The notes beneath the pieces were generated by a model. That model searched no databases and was not told the DNA's origin. It saw only the letters and a list, made by a program, of their open reading frames with translations. A DNA stretch of 49,836 bases. It comes from Candidatus Roslinia caecavium (GTDB lineage Bacteria > Bacillota > Clostridia > Monoglobales > Monoglobaceae). Each line of letters begins with the position of its first letter. Within the stretch, counting starts at the first letter, position 1. The DNA lies in the NCBI GenBank assembly GCA_904419955.1, contig CAJFTO010000019.1, forward strand, positions 1-49,836, written 5' to 3'. Made by a program: the position numbers and the translations under genes. Positions 34,919 through 43,657 of the stretch are shown here, piece after piece.

Positions 34919-36715
34919 TTATCGAACCGCCCGCTCGAAAGCGTCGCGTTCGTCCGGGTATTGAGAGAAATAGATCTCTCGGTAGGTCTCGCAATCGTTC
35001 ATCAATTCGTCGTGGGTCCCGGCGCCCTCCAGCCTTCCGTTGTCGAGCGCGAGTATGAGATCCGCGCGTCTGATACCGGCGATCCTTTGGGATACGATAA
35101 ACGTAGTTATATTCTTCTCTCCCAGATCGTGGATAGCCTTACGCAGAGCGGCGTCTGTAGCGTAGTCCAGCGCGCTCGAACTGTCGTCCAGGATCAATAT
35201 CTCCGGCTTGGCGACCAAGGTGCGCGCTATCGAAAGACGCTGCTTCTGACCGCCCGAGAGGTTCTTCCCGTTCTGCTCCAGCTTAAAATCGAGCTTCCCG
35301 GGCTTGTTCTCCACAACGTCTTTAGCCTGAGCGACGCTTAGCGCCTCCCAAAGCGCCGCGTCGTCCGCGTCTTGGTCGCCCCATTTCAGGTTATCGCGTA
35401 TGCTCCCTTTAAACAGCGTAGACTTTTGCTGTACGATCCCGACTTTTTTACATAATTCTTCTTTTGAATAGCTTTTGACGTCCCTGCCGTCGATCAGCAC
35501 GGAGCCGGATCCCACGTCGTAGAACCTGGTCAAAAGACTTACCAGCGTCGTCTTGCCCGCGCCCGTTCCGCCTATGATACCGACCGTTTGACCTTTTTTA
35601 GCCGTAAACGATATACCTGAAAGGCTCGGCGCCCCCGCGCCCTTATATGAAAATTCCACGTTGCTGAACCTGACTGCTACTTCGCCGCCGCGGCTTTCAG
35701 AAGCTTCGCGTTCCGTTTCGCCGCCCTGCCCCGCCGTCTTTTTCGAGTCCGGATAGCTCATGCTCGACTCCACGTCGAGTACTCCGGCGACGCGCTGGGC
35801 GCAGGCCATGGACTTATTAAGAGTGATGATCAAAGACGCCAATTTGATGAGCTCGACGATTATCTGCAGCATATAGTTATACAGCGCCACGACCTCGCCC
35901 TGCTGCATACCGCCGATATTTACCTGCACGGCCGATTGCTGTATAAGAATTACGGCCGCGATGTTAATAAGCGCGTAGGTAAGCGGATTGAGCAAAGCGG
36001 ATATCCTGCCGACAAACTCGTTGAGCGCCGTCAACTCGCGGTTTGCGTCGTCAAACTCTTCGACCGAGCGCTCTTCGCGGCAAAACGCCCGGATCACACG
36101 AACGCCGGTCAGATTCTCCCTCGTCAGCCCCGTAACCCTATCGAGTCCCGCCTGCGCCTTTCCAAACAGCGGGATACTTATTTTCATTATCGCAAATACG
36201 ACGACGAATAACACCGGGATCGTAACGGCGAATATCAACGCGCAGCGAACGTTGACGGTAAACGCCATGATCATCGCGCCAAACACGATAAACGGGCTGC
36301 GCAATACCAGCCTAAGCCCCATATTAAGTCCGTTCTGCACCTGATTTACGTCGTTGTTGATCCTAGTTATCAAAGTATCCGTTCCAAGCGAGTCCAGCTC
36401 GGTAAACGAAAGCCCCTGAATATGGTCGAACAACGCCTGCCTGAGCCGCGCGGCAAAACCCACGCTCGCCTTCGCCGCAAAAAACTGGGCGGTGAAACTG
36501 CTTGCAAGCCCCAAAAACGCCATGACCAACAGGATGACCGTACACCAAACGATGTAGGGATAATCGTTGTTCGCAACGCCGACGTCGATCATCTTAGCCA
36601 CCACTATCGGAACCAGAAGATCGAACACGACCTCGAGCAGCTTAAACAGCGGCGACAACACGGTTTCCTTTTTATAATCTCTCAGATAGATAAAAAGTCT
36701 TTTCAAATTTTTCAC
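34919..36715 (-). CDS. ABC exporter half-transporter, degenerate catalytic-site subunit
   Basis: 598 residues. Transmembrane domain about 15-310, linker rich in Glu/Gly/Ser (about 320-345), ATPase about 350-580. Walker A GGTGAGKTTL and signature LSGGQKQRLS are canonical, but Walker B reads LILDDSSSALD with Asp in place of the catalytic Glu, and the H-loop reads IVSQRIAG, lacking His. This complements the partner subunit. The start is GTG 36715 or, better placed for AAGGGGTG, the TTG at 36706. First gene of the operon; a LysR gene lies upstream. Confidence 0.93.
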   Translation of the reverse strand: MKNLKRLFIYLRDYKKETVLSPLFKLLEVVFDLLVPIVVAKMIDVGVANNDYPYIVWCTVILLVMAFLGLASSFTAQFFAAKASVGFAARLRQALFDHIQGLSFTELDSLGTDTLITRINNDVNQVQNGLNMGLRLVLRSPFIVFGAMIMAFTVNVRCALIFAVTIPVLFVVVFAIMKISIPLFGKAQAGLDRVTGLTRENLTGVRVIRAFCREERSVEEFDDANRELTALNEFVGRISALLNPLTYALINIAAVILIQQSAVQVNIGGMQQGEVVALYNYMLQIIVELIKLASLIITLNKSMACAQRVAGVLDVESSMSYPDSKKTAGQGGETEREASESRGGEVAVRFSNVEFSYKGAGAPSLSGISFTAKKGQTVGIIGGTGAGKTTLVSLLTRFYDVGSGSVLIDGRDVKSYSKEELCKKVGIVQQKSTLFKGSIRDNLKWGDQDADDAALWEALSVAQAKDVVENKPGKLDFKLEQNGKNLSGGQKQRLSIARTLVAKPEILILDDSSSALDYATDAALRKAIHDLGEKNITTFIVSQRIAGIRRADLILALDNGRLEGAGTHDELMNDCETYREIYFSQYPDERDAFERAVR

Positions 36716-36729
36716 CCCTTATGTTTCCA

Positions 36730-36758
36730 ATGATAACAGTATACCTCATTTTTTGCAA
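36730..36758 (-). promoter_or_regulatory. Promoter of the ABC exporter operon
   Basis: On the minus strand: -35 TTGCAA (36753-36758), 17-bp spacer, -10 TATCAT (36730-36735), just upstream of the first ABC gene. Confidence 0.5.
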
Positions 36759-36855
36759 TATGAATAATATTGTTTTTAAGGCTCAGCAATATAAAAATTA
36801 TATTACAAAAACTATAGCTTCCCCTGCGCGCTGGCCGTGCGAAAGGTTAAAAATT

Positions 36856-37716
36856 TTATACGCTTATATTGGGGAAACAGTCGTCCAAAAAGTCCCGTAC
36901 TATCGAGGGGAGTTTTTTATCTTTTCTCCAGATAAGGACGATCTCGGTCTCAAGCTCTTTTTCCTCAAGCGTTCTCACGCAAAGCCCGGAGCAGAGATCC
37001 TGCATCGACTGCGGAAAGATAGCCGCGGCGAGGCCTTCTTTCGCCCAAAGCAGAGCGTCGCGGGCGTCGTCGCAGGTGCAGAAAATATCGGGCGATATAT
37101 TCCGCGAATAGAACGCGTCCGAGATCAATCCCTCGTATCTGCGGTAGAGGACCAAAGGGCGATCTTTTAGAGCCGAGAGGTCTATTTTTTCCCCCTCTTC
37201 CATCTGCAGTTTGGGCGAATATACGGCGATCATCGGTTCGGAGCGCAGGACGATATATCCCACGTCTTCGAGCCGCAGAGGGGTGCGCGCCACAGAGATG
37301 TCGATCAGGCCGTCGAACAGGTCGTTATACAGAGAAAACGTGAACCCGTCGCGGATCTCAAAGTTGACGTCGGGATTTTTCTGCGCGAATTTTGCGAAGT
37401 ATGGAGTCATCACCCCGACCGTGGTCGAGGTGATACCTATGCGCAAAGTCCGCCTCTTACCGACCTTAGAGACCTCCAAAGCCGCGGAACGCGCGTAATT
37501 CAAAAGGTTTTCCGAGCGGTCGTACAACAGCTTGCCGGCCTCGGTGAGCGTAACCCCTTGGCTCGTCCGCTCGAACAGACGGACGCTCAGCTCCTCCTCG
37601 AGCTGCCGAAGCTGATAACTCAGCGGCGGCTGAGACATATTAAGCCGCCTCGCCGCCTCGTTGATACTTCCGGTATCGGCTATTTTAAGAAAATATTCGA
37701 GTTGTTTAAGTTCCAT
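36856..37716 (-). CDS. LysR-family transcriptional regulator
   Basis: 286 residues. N-terminal winged HTH (1-60; LEYFLKIADTGSINEAARRL and MSQPPLSYQLRQLEEELSVR), linker helix, then a periplasmic-binding-like effector domain (about 90-286). Perfect GGAGG before the ATG. Located upstream of, and in the same direction as, the ABC exporter operon, 140 bp away, so it may control it, although LysR proteins more often control divergent genes. The neighbour on the other side is the mobile island. Confidence 0.9.
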   Translation of the reverse strand: MELKQLEYFLKIADTGSINEAARRLNMSQPPLSYQLRQLEEELSVRLFERTSQGVTLTEAGKLLYDRSENLLNYARSAALEVSKVGKRRTLRIGITSTTVGVMTPYFAKFAQKNPDVNFEIRDGFTFSLYNDLFDGLIDISVARTPLRLEDVGYIVLRSEPMIAVYSPKLQMEEGEKIDLSALKDRPLVLYRRYEGLISDAFYSRNISPDIFCTCDDARDALLWAKEGLAAAIFPQSMQDLCSGLCVRTLEEKELETEIVLIWRKDKKLPSIVRDFLDDCFPNISV

Positions 37717-37779
37717 GGTTGTCCTCCGTTAGGGTTGGGTTTGGCGCCGGGCGAATGCGGGGGGGTGGGGAGATGTTTT

Positions 37780-37984
37780 TTCGGGATGATACGCAACCTC
37801 AAACCTTAGATAATGTTTTTCATCATACTCACGATACATTTTAAAATTACCATCCTTATTCAACAGAATATACGATGTGCTTTTTATGCGATTCTTCCGG
37901 TAATCCCGTACTCGCCTTTTTATTGAGCTTTTCCAAAACCTTGACGCCTTCAATGTAACCGACAGTTTCATATGTATAATTTAT
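37780..37984 (-). pseudogene. Frameshifted gene remnant at the island edge
   Basis: Two minus-strand frames join into one plausible protein: YETVGYIEGVKVLEKL continuing through ASTGLPEESHKKHIVY in one frame, then ILLNKDGNFKMYREYDEKHY and LRFEVAYHPE in the next. A one-base shift separates them. After AYHPE the frame runs into unrelated GC-rich DNA containing a long G/C run. I do not recognise the family. It is a truncated and frameshifted accessory gene marking the junction between island and chromosome. Confidence 0.55.
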
Positions 37985-38020
37985 ATTATTTCCTGCCGTA
38001 AATATTCCTCATACCCAGGG

Positions 38021-38043
38021 CCAAAGAGGGACGCCCTCTTTGG
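38021..38043. terminator. Hairpin between R-M operon and island edge
   Basis: Ten-bp perfect stem CCAAAGAGGG/CCCTCTTTGG (38021-38030, 38034-38043) with a three-base loop, 71 bp after the specificity-subunit stop. No T-tract, so it could be a weak terminator or a relic of an insertion boundary. Confidence 0.4.
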
Positions 38044-38113
38044 AAACACCTATATATTTCTCGCTGTGATTACTCAAACTGTAAAAATGCAGGTTATTCG
38101 CTTTTACGGCATA

Positions 38114-39238
38114 TCAATCGCGTTTGCCAACAACATCTTTTGTTGCCTGAATTTTTCTATCTGTATAACGAACAACACCCTTAATGACAAGCTTCTGCAC
38201 AGCGGAAATCAGCGTTTCCATTGTACTATAATCAGGCTTTCCCTCCTTTGTCGGAAGCATAATATTAAGAGCGTCAGCATCTTTGGCGTAGAAATTGTGA
38301 CCGTAATTAAACTTTCCGGTGTGCGCCGCTTTATGAATGGCAGAAGTCAAAAAAATTGCTGCTTTCATCGGAACTGATTCGGTATGCACAACCGCCACGT
38401 GATCGTCTGCACCGTACCTATAATTCCGATACTTTGCAGAGCCAAACATATCAATCGTCGTCGTGTTTTTATCGAAAATCTCAACATTGTTACTGATATA
38501 TGCGGAAATACCCTCCGAGGCTTCGCCTGCAGTAACAAACGGAAGTGTTCCTGCTATACGGTCATCTCCTTTTAAACGCTTGCCTCGTGTCGATTTGCCA
38601 AAGAGATTTTCGAGATTATATGAATCCCATTTGAGCGATGGATAGTTTCTGAGTGCATTTTCTTCATCATCGGATAATTCGTAATCATCCAGTCCGCTTA
38701 CTGTTAGGTAAGCGGATAGCTCCGCTATCCGCTTCGCTTCCAGATCCGCCACATACTTCGCTTCCAGTTCCTCTATAAATGACTCCATAAAATCAAAATC
38801 GATTTCATTATTTTTTACTGGAAGCTGGATTTGCTCAAATTTAATTTTTTCCCATGAACACATATTTTCATACCCAAATTTTTTATTCATAAAACAAAAT
38901 GAATTAACAAGGAATAATCCCTGCCTTTTAGAAATATTAAATTTGGGTTTCAACGAAAACACTCTTGCATGTGTTACCATTTTATATTTAAATTGACGGT
39001 AAAATGCAAAACCAAACATATCCATCGTTATAGTGCCTTTATCAAATATTTTAGCTTCAATGTCAGTTTTCCCCAATATTCCATTATTAGTTAATCCGGC
39101 TGTTATTACATACTCACCCTTATTATTTAAATGTGATCTTTGTATATCAACATCACCATTTTCACTTGTGAATAAATCACATAATTTATATTCGCCCCAC
39201 TCAACATTTTTGAGCTTTTCGTTAAGTGAGGCGTCTAT
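38114..39238 (-). CDS. BcgI-like type IIB R-M specificity subunit (B)
   Basis: 374 residues if started at the ATA at 39238. Two target-recognition domains, each opening with a WGEYKLCDLF-like or WDSYNLENLFGK motif and separated and ended by helices (FMESFIEELEAKYVADLEAK). The repeats share ITMDMFG/TTIDMFG and the YR-Y/F lines. This is a HsdS-type fold that directs a restriction-methylation complex. The frame stays open back to a stop inside the upstream gene and contains no ATG, GTG or TTG before codon 53, where conserved TRD1 is already half read. ATA overlapping the upstream TAG (ATAG) is the only plausible start, so it is either AUA-initiated or damaged. Confidence 0.8.
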   Translation of the reverse strand: MDASLNEKLKNVEWGEYKLCDLFTSENGDVDIQRSHLNNKGEYVITAGLTNNGILGKTDIEAKIFDKGTITMDMFGFAFYRQFKYKMVTHARVFSLKPKFNISKRQGLFLVNSFCFMNKKFGYENMCSWEKIKFEQIQLPVKNNEIDFDFMESFIEELEAKYVADLEAKRIAELSAYLTVSGLDDYELSDDEENALRNYPSLKWDSYNLENLFGKSTRGKRLKGDDRIAGTLPFVTAGEASEGISAYISNNVEIFDKNTTTIDMFGSAKYRNYRYGADDHVAVVHTESVPMKAAIFLTSAIHKAAHTGKFNYGHNFYAKDADALNIMLPTKEGKPDYSTMETLISAVQKLVIKGVVRYTDRKIQATKDVVGKRD

Positions 39239-41280
39239 TTTCCCAAGCGGTCGTCCCCCGCGTCTTGATTCTTAAGAAGATTAGACACTTCCCAAGCCAA
39301 ATAGTCGCTAACTGTTTTCTTGAAATCCTCTAACGTCGGCTTTGTATCGATAGGCGCCGTCTGATTCCAATCAGAGCCGTTTTCGGGGTCGATATGTCCC
39401 TCATAATATTCCTTCTCAGTAAAGATATTCAGCTTTGATTTGCCGAAACGGACTAAATCAACCAACTCGGCATATCGCTCTTTGGCGCGGTCGGTATCCC
39501 GCAAATTACAGCTTGCTTTTTTGCGGTTTGTTCTCGTATATCCATCGTTAGAAAAATCAATGAATTTTACGGTATCGTCTTTGCGATGCGCCTCGCCTAC
39601 ACGAAAAACATATATATTTGTCTGAACGCTTGATTTACCGATAAATAAATCTATCGGCATTTTAATGCTGGCAAGCAATGTGCTGTGTTTCAAAATTTTC
39701 TTGTTATACTCCGCTGCCTTGCCGCTGCCTGCGGAGTTCTGAATAATGATAGCGGCATAGCCCCCTTTCATCATCGACAGAGCTTTTTCGACAAACACCA
39801 TACCGTTTCCGGGAGCGGAATACGGAGGATTAAGCACAAATGCGTTGGCCGGAAATTTTTCATCCGTCTTGCCAAAGCCATAATTACCATCAAAATCCTT
39901 CAGCGAATCCCTGTTTAAAATATTGGAGCAACCGTCGCCCATTAGGATCATATTAAGAATAGCAAGCATATAAACGCTTGATAAAATTTCAAGTCCGAGC
40001 AGCTGATTGGTTTTAATTTCGACTGATTTAACCGCTAATTTATCCGGAGATTTTATTGTTTTTTTAGCGTCTCTAAGCATCTCATTCATCGCGGCAACTA
40101 ATAGGCCTGCCGATCCGGTCGCAAAATCCCATACATATGAATCCTTATTTACCCTTGCAAGTTTTACAAGCAAAGTGGCCACATACGAAGGAGTAAGTAC
40201 AACGTCATTCATTTTATCTTGCGAAAAACCAAGCCATTTATACATTTCATTAAAGAGTTTTCCTGTAAAATCAGTTGTAAGCCCAATTTTATAGTAAATA
40301 CCTAAATCGTCAACAATTTTTATAAAAACTCTTTTTAATTGGCTCTCGCCGTTTTCATTTTTATTAATATTATCAGTCGTAAGCGTATTCTGCAACGTTC
40401 TTACAATTAAGTCACGCTTTGCCTGCGGTAAATCCTTTTCATCTAAAAATGCTTTAATTTTGCGGAGTATAATATCACCGTCGCGATTTCCATTTTCAGA
40501 AGATGATTTCAAATCTGCTTTCTCAAGCGCCGCCACTTTACCGGGGATGCCAAGTGTTGCGATAATAGAAGCCGCAACAAGATACACTCGATCGCTTTCA
40601 CTGAGACCTTTTTCATTCTGAAAAATATCATTATTGAGTTTAGTAAGACTTGCGTCGATTTCACGTTCTCTCTGCTCTCTTAATTTATCAATTTTCTCCT
40701 GTGAGAGTTGTAGATTTTTTACTTTCTCTATAAATTCATCAAAATTTTCTTTTCTAAGGAAAGAAAGATCCGTATAATCATCAATCTTTTGACCAATACC
40801 AAAATTGCTCTTTGATACATAATATACGCCGATCTCATATTCAATATCATCTGTATCATTTTTAAATCCAGTCATACCTATAGCAATAATGTCGGTATAG
40901 CTTGTATAATGCAGTAATGCGTTTGCATAGTGAACAGCGCCATTCACAGCATAAGCATTTATATTTTTAAAATCCGTCTGATTTTTAATCGTACGGTTTG
41001 CGACTTTACCGTCCTTATCAAGCTTAATCAGTTTATCCTTATATCCTTTATATTCAATCAAAACTGGATATTTATTTAAGTTTTTATCTTCCAATAGTAG
41101 CTTGACATCGGGTCGATTTCCGCCAACGCCACCATTTTTCGAATAATAATCATTAAGAGCTTGATCTATTTCTGTGTTTAATGTCTCTTGCTCTAATTTA
41201 TAATCTAATTGATATGACTTAAGCCAACCATTTGCCAAATCAGCAATATTGGGCTCGATAGACTTTATTTTCTTCGCCAT
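39235..41280 (-). CDS. BcgI-like type IIB restriction-methylase subunit (A)
   Basis: 681 residues. Residues about 30-170 carry a PD-(D/E)XK nuclease motif: Pro57-Asp58 and Glu76-Tyr-Lys78 (RPDVKLLLEDKNLNKYPVL, then IEYKG). Residues about 330-620 are an N6-adenine methyltransferase: motif I DFATGSAGLL (385-394) and catalytic NPPY (484-487). Fused nuclease and methylase with a separate two-TRD specificity subunit and no HsdR gene matches BcgI, which cuts on both sides of its site. RBS AAGGAG. It starts only 21 bp after the recombinase stop, so it is probably co-transcribed with it. Confidence 0.85.
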   Translation of the reverse strand: MAKKIKSIEPNIADLANGWLKSYQLDYKLEQETLNTEIDQALNDYYSKNGGVGGNRPDVKLLLEDKNLNKYPVLIEYKGYKDKLIKLDKDGKVANRTIKNQTDFKNINAYAVNGAVHYANALLHYTSYTDIIAIGMTGFKNDTDDIEYEIGVYYVSKSNFGIGQKIDDYTDLSFLRKENFDEFIEKVKNLQLSQEKIDKLREQREREIDASLTKLNNDIFQNEKGLSESDRVYLVAASIIATLGIPGKVAALEKADLKSSSENGNRDGDIILRKIKAFLDEKDLPQAKRDLIVRTLQNTLTTDNINKNENGESQLKRVFIKIVDDLGIYYKIGLTTDFTGKLFNEMYKWLGFSQDKMNDVVLTPSYVATLLVKLARVNKDSYVWDFATGSAGLLVAAMNEMLRDAKKTIKSPDKLAVKSVEIKTNQLLGLEILSSVYMLAILNMILMGDGCSNILNRDSLKDFDGNYGFGKTDEKFPANAFVLNPPYSAPGNGMVFVEKALSMMKGGYAAIIIQNSAGSGKAAEYNKKILKHSTLLASIKMPIDLFIGKSSVQTNIYVFRVGEAHRKDDTVKFIDFSNDGYTRTNRKKASCNLRDTDRAKERYAELVDLVRFGKSKLNIFTEKEYYEGHIDPENGSDWNQTAPIDTKPTLEDFKKTVSDYLAWEVSNLLKNQDAGDDRLGK

Positions 41281-41301
41281 TTTGTTTTCTCCTTATTTTT
41301 T

Positions 41302-43089
41302 CTATTTCGACAAGCCACCACAACCGTCTCCACATGTGTCATCACTATTATATGAACACAATTTATTGTTATCGTTGGTGGAAAAGGAACACAATTTATC
41401 TTCAGAAGCATTATCTACATCTTTTTTGCCTTTGCTGTTCTTTCTCGGAGGCTTGTATTTGCTTCCATCTACATTATTAGTAAACCCTGTTTTATAGATA
41501 AATGTAAGCATTGAAGGATCTGCGTTACCCTCGTCATCATAACCACCTACAATTACTCTGTCTATTATACTTTCAAATACGGTTCTATCAAATTCAGTTA
41601 ATGTTTCATTGTTCTCCAGTACCTTCCGAAAATCTGCAAGGCGCTTCTTTATATTTTTTACTCTTGCTTCGTCATTATTGTATTCCATTAATTCATCATT
41701 AAGATATGTTAATCGTTCTGCCAGTTCGCTATTTTTTTCTTCGTATGCCTCTTGGTCGATTAATTCTTCAAGTCGCATATCCAGAAGTTTTTTCTTTTTC
41801 TTGTTTACTGACGCTATTGCTTTTTCAATCCGGTTTATTTCTTTGGCAGAATCACAAGAGCATAAAGCACTTTCTATTCTTTGAAGCATTTCCTCAACAA
41901 TATCTTTATTATTATAACATAAAAGTTTATAGCTTTCAAGAAACGCCTGTTCGATCATCACTTCAGGAATTCCCTTTGATTCTTTGCAGAACTTTTTTCC
42001 CTTCTTTGTTGCAGTAACACATTGCCATATTGTTTTATGATATAAACTACCTGAATGCCAGCTCCTTCGAGTTAAATGTCCATGGCAAAATCCACACTCC
42101 AGCATGCAGCTAAACGTATATTTTCTTGTAAAGGTTTCTCTTTTATCATTGCTCGTTTTTCTATTTCTACTTCTACGGTTAATAATTTGTTGAACACTTT
42201 CAAACATTTCTTCGCTGATAATTGGTTCGTGATGATCGCGAATATAATACTGATCTTCCTCACCCAAATTATCTAAGCGTCTTTTTGATATCGGATCTAC
42301 TGTAAATGTTTTCCCCTGCCGGATATCTCCTTTATATTTTTCATTTTTTAATATTCCCATCACGGTTGATTCTGCCCATGTTGTATTTCCACGTTTTGTT
42401 TTGTAGCCCATTTTTTCTAATTCTTGCGCAATAACAAAACATCCCATTCCTTCATTATACCTTTCAAAGATATAACGGACCACCTTAGCCTCTTCCTGAT
42501 TAATTGTTATAGATTTTGTTTCAGGATGATAATCATATCCCAAACAACCTTGAAAACCGACCAATTCTCCACGCTGCATTTTCATTTTTAGACCCTTTTT
42601 TACATTGGCAGATATGTTTTCAACTTCTTGCTGTGCAACAGAACTTAAAATTGTCAGCAAAAGTTCTCCATCCATTGTCAAAGTATTTATGTTTTCCTCC
42701 TCGAAAAATACAGCAACATTTTTCTCTTTAAGCATTCTAACATAATTCAGAGTATCTAATGTATTTCTGGCAAAACGTGAAATTGATTTTGTGATGATCA
42801 TATCAATTTCGCCGTTTAAACAATCGTTAATTAACCTTTGAAAGTTTTCTCTTTTTTTGGTTTGTGTTCCTGTAATGGCTTCATCAGCGTAAATCCCAGC
42901 AAGTGTCCATTCAGCTTTACTATTAATATATTCAGTATAATGCTGCATCTGCGAGTTATAACTGTTTTTCTGATCTTCGCTATCGGTGCTAACTCTGCAA
43001 TAAGCAGCAACACGTAAACGTTCGAGCGTTTGACGAAAAGAACGACTCGATAAAGTATTTTTAGCTTTTATTACTTCTACTTCTTTCAT
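41302..43089 (-). CDS. Large serine recombinase (TndX/TnpX type)
   Basis: 595 residues from the ATG at 43089 (AAGGTGA upstream). Resolvase domain about 24-165 with nucleophile Ser34 in AAYCRVSTDSEDQ and the conserved arginines of ITKSISRFARN. Recombinase domain about 190-290 (GYDYHPETKSITINQEEA). Zinc beta-ribbon about 325-380 (CMLECGFCHGHLTRRSW ... WQC), then coiled coil about 420-510. Catalyses integration and excision of the element by 2-bp staggered cuts. The end is odd: a Lys/Ser-rich tail finishing in a Cys/Gly motif (CGDGCGG). Probably mobilises this island. Confidence 0.94.
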   Translation of the reverse strand: MKEVEVIKAKNTLSSRSFRQTLERLRVAAYCRVSTDSEDQKNSYNSQMQHYTEYINSKAEWTLAGIYADEAITGTQTKKRENFQRLINDCLNGEIDMIITKSISRFARNTLDTLNYVRMLKEKNVAVFFEEENINTLTMDGELLLTILSSVAQQEVENISANVKKGLKMKMQRGELVGFQGCLGYDYHPETKSITINQEEAKVVRYIFERYNEGMGCFVIAQELEKMGYKTKRGNTTWAESTVMGILKNEKYKGDIRQGKTFTVDPISKRRLDNLGEEDQYYIRDHHEPIISEEMFESVQQIINRRSRNRKTSNDKRETFTRKYTFSCMLECGFCHGHLTRRSWHSGSLYHKTIWQCVTATKKGKKFCKESKGIPEVMIEQAFLESYKLLCYNNKDIVEEMLQRIESALCSCDSAKEINRIEKAIASVNKKKKKLLDMRLEELIDQEAYEEKNSELAERLTYLNDELMEYNNDEARVKNIKKRLADFRKVLENNETLTEFDRTVFESIIDRVIVGGYDDEGNADPSMLTFIYKTGFTNNVDGSKYKPPRKNSKGKKDVDNASEDKLCSFSTNDNNKLCSYNSDDTCGDGCGGLSK

Positions 43090-43150
43090 AACATTCACCT
43101 TCTTTGTGTCTATATCATAGTGTATATTATAACACAAAGGTTGCACAATT

Positions 43151-43303
43151 TCAAGGGGGTGTGATTAAATTAGACGGAATTTTATAATCTTGCATTAATT
43201 TAAACTTCACTGCATTATACTCCTTATCTGTTATCAATTTTTTATTTAGAAGTTGTTTCAGCATTGCAAGTTGCATGCTATATCTCATAATATCTTTTTG
43301 CAT
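43151..43303 (-). CDS. Small SHOCT-like protein preceding the recombinase
   Basis: 50 residues: begins MQKDIMRYSMQLAMLKQLL and contains KKLITDKEYNAVKFKLMQDY. The pattern 'LKKLLDKGLITEEEYxxxKxKL' is that of SHOCT oligomerisation motifs. AAAGGAG lies seven bases before the ATG. Small SHOCT proteins immediately upstream of large serine recombinases are common in Clostridia elements and may act in excision or regulation. Stop is 62 bp before the recombinase ATG, same strand. Confidence 0.8.
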   Translation of the reverse strand: MQKDIMRYSMQLAMLKQLLNKKLITDKEYNAVKFKLMQDYKIPSNLITPP

Positions 43304-43320
43304 AATTCTTCTCCTTTCAA

Positions 43321-43368
43321 TCAATCTATAAACCTCACCTTCCCGGCGCCTGCAGCGAACAGGTCCAT
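43321..43368 (-). CDS. Possible leader peptide of 15 codons
   Basis: Reads MDLFAAGAGKVRFID and stop, ending 17 bp before the SHOCT start codon. It lies at the end of a structured leader. Preceding RBS-like GGAGAG is present about 15 bases upstream. Could be a translated leader peptide controlling the SHOCT-recombinase operon; evidence is limited to position and a clean frame. Confidence 0.35.
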   Translation of the reverse strand: MDLFAAGAGKVRFID

Positions 43369-43564
43369 AGAAATCTCATCTCTCCGCCTTCTCTGTGGCC
43401 GAGCCGCGTTTTACGGAAGTATCATTATACCCTGCCTTGTCATCGCGTTATATGGGAGCTGCCCATATATAAGTGCTCCTGGTTCTGTTGGCTAAGCAGA
43501 CGGATAGCCGCTCACCGGCAGGGAACGTACCGGTTAGATGCGCTATTCAATTTTCAAAGAGCGC
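43369..43564 (-). promoter_or_regulatory. Structured leader upstream of SHOCT-recombinase operon
   Basis: About 200 bp without a gene, packed with inverted repeats: 43449-43456 with 43462-43469 (eight bp), 43490-43494 with 43505-43509, 43514-43518 with 43530-43534, and GCGCT/AGCGC at 43540-43544 with 43560-43564. Likely a structured 5' leader or regulatory region of the recombinase operon, possibly with protein-binding sites for excision. Confidence 0.45.
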
Positions 43565-43617
43565 GGGAATGTCTATATCTATAAACACGAGTAAAATGGC
43601 GTAAATCTAATTGCATA

Positions 43618-43650
43618 TAAACAAATGACCCCAGAATTTTTTCTGAGGCC
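43618..43650 (-). terminator. Terminator after sigma/HTH genes
   Basis: On the minus strand a ten-bp stem (43641-43650 with 43627-43636, two wobbles) with an AAAA loop is followed by a T-rich ATTTGTTT. It lies just after the HTH stop at 43658 and insulates the recombinase operon. Confidence 0.65.
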
Positions 43651-43657
43651 ATCCGGC

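Noticed and set aside
37969..37984. A further ATA start for the remnant at the island edge
   Set aside because: The gene is frameshifted and truncated anyway, and the region is so AT-rich that ATA is expected by chance.
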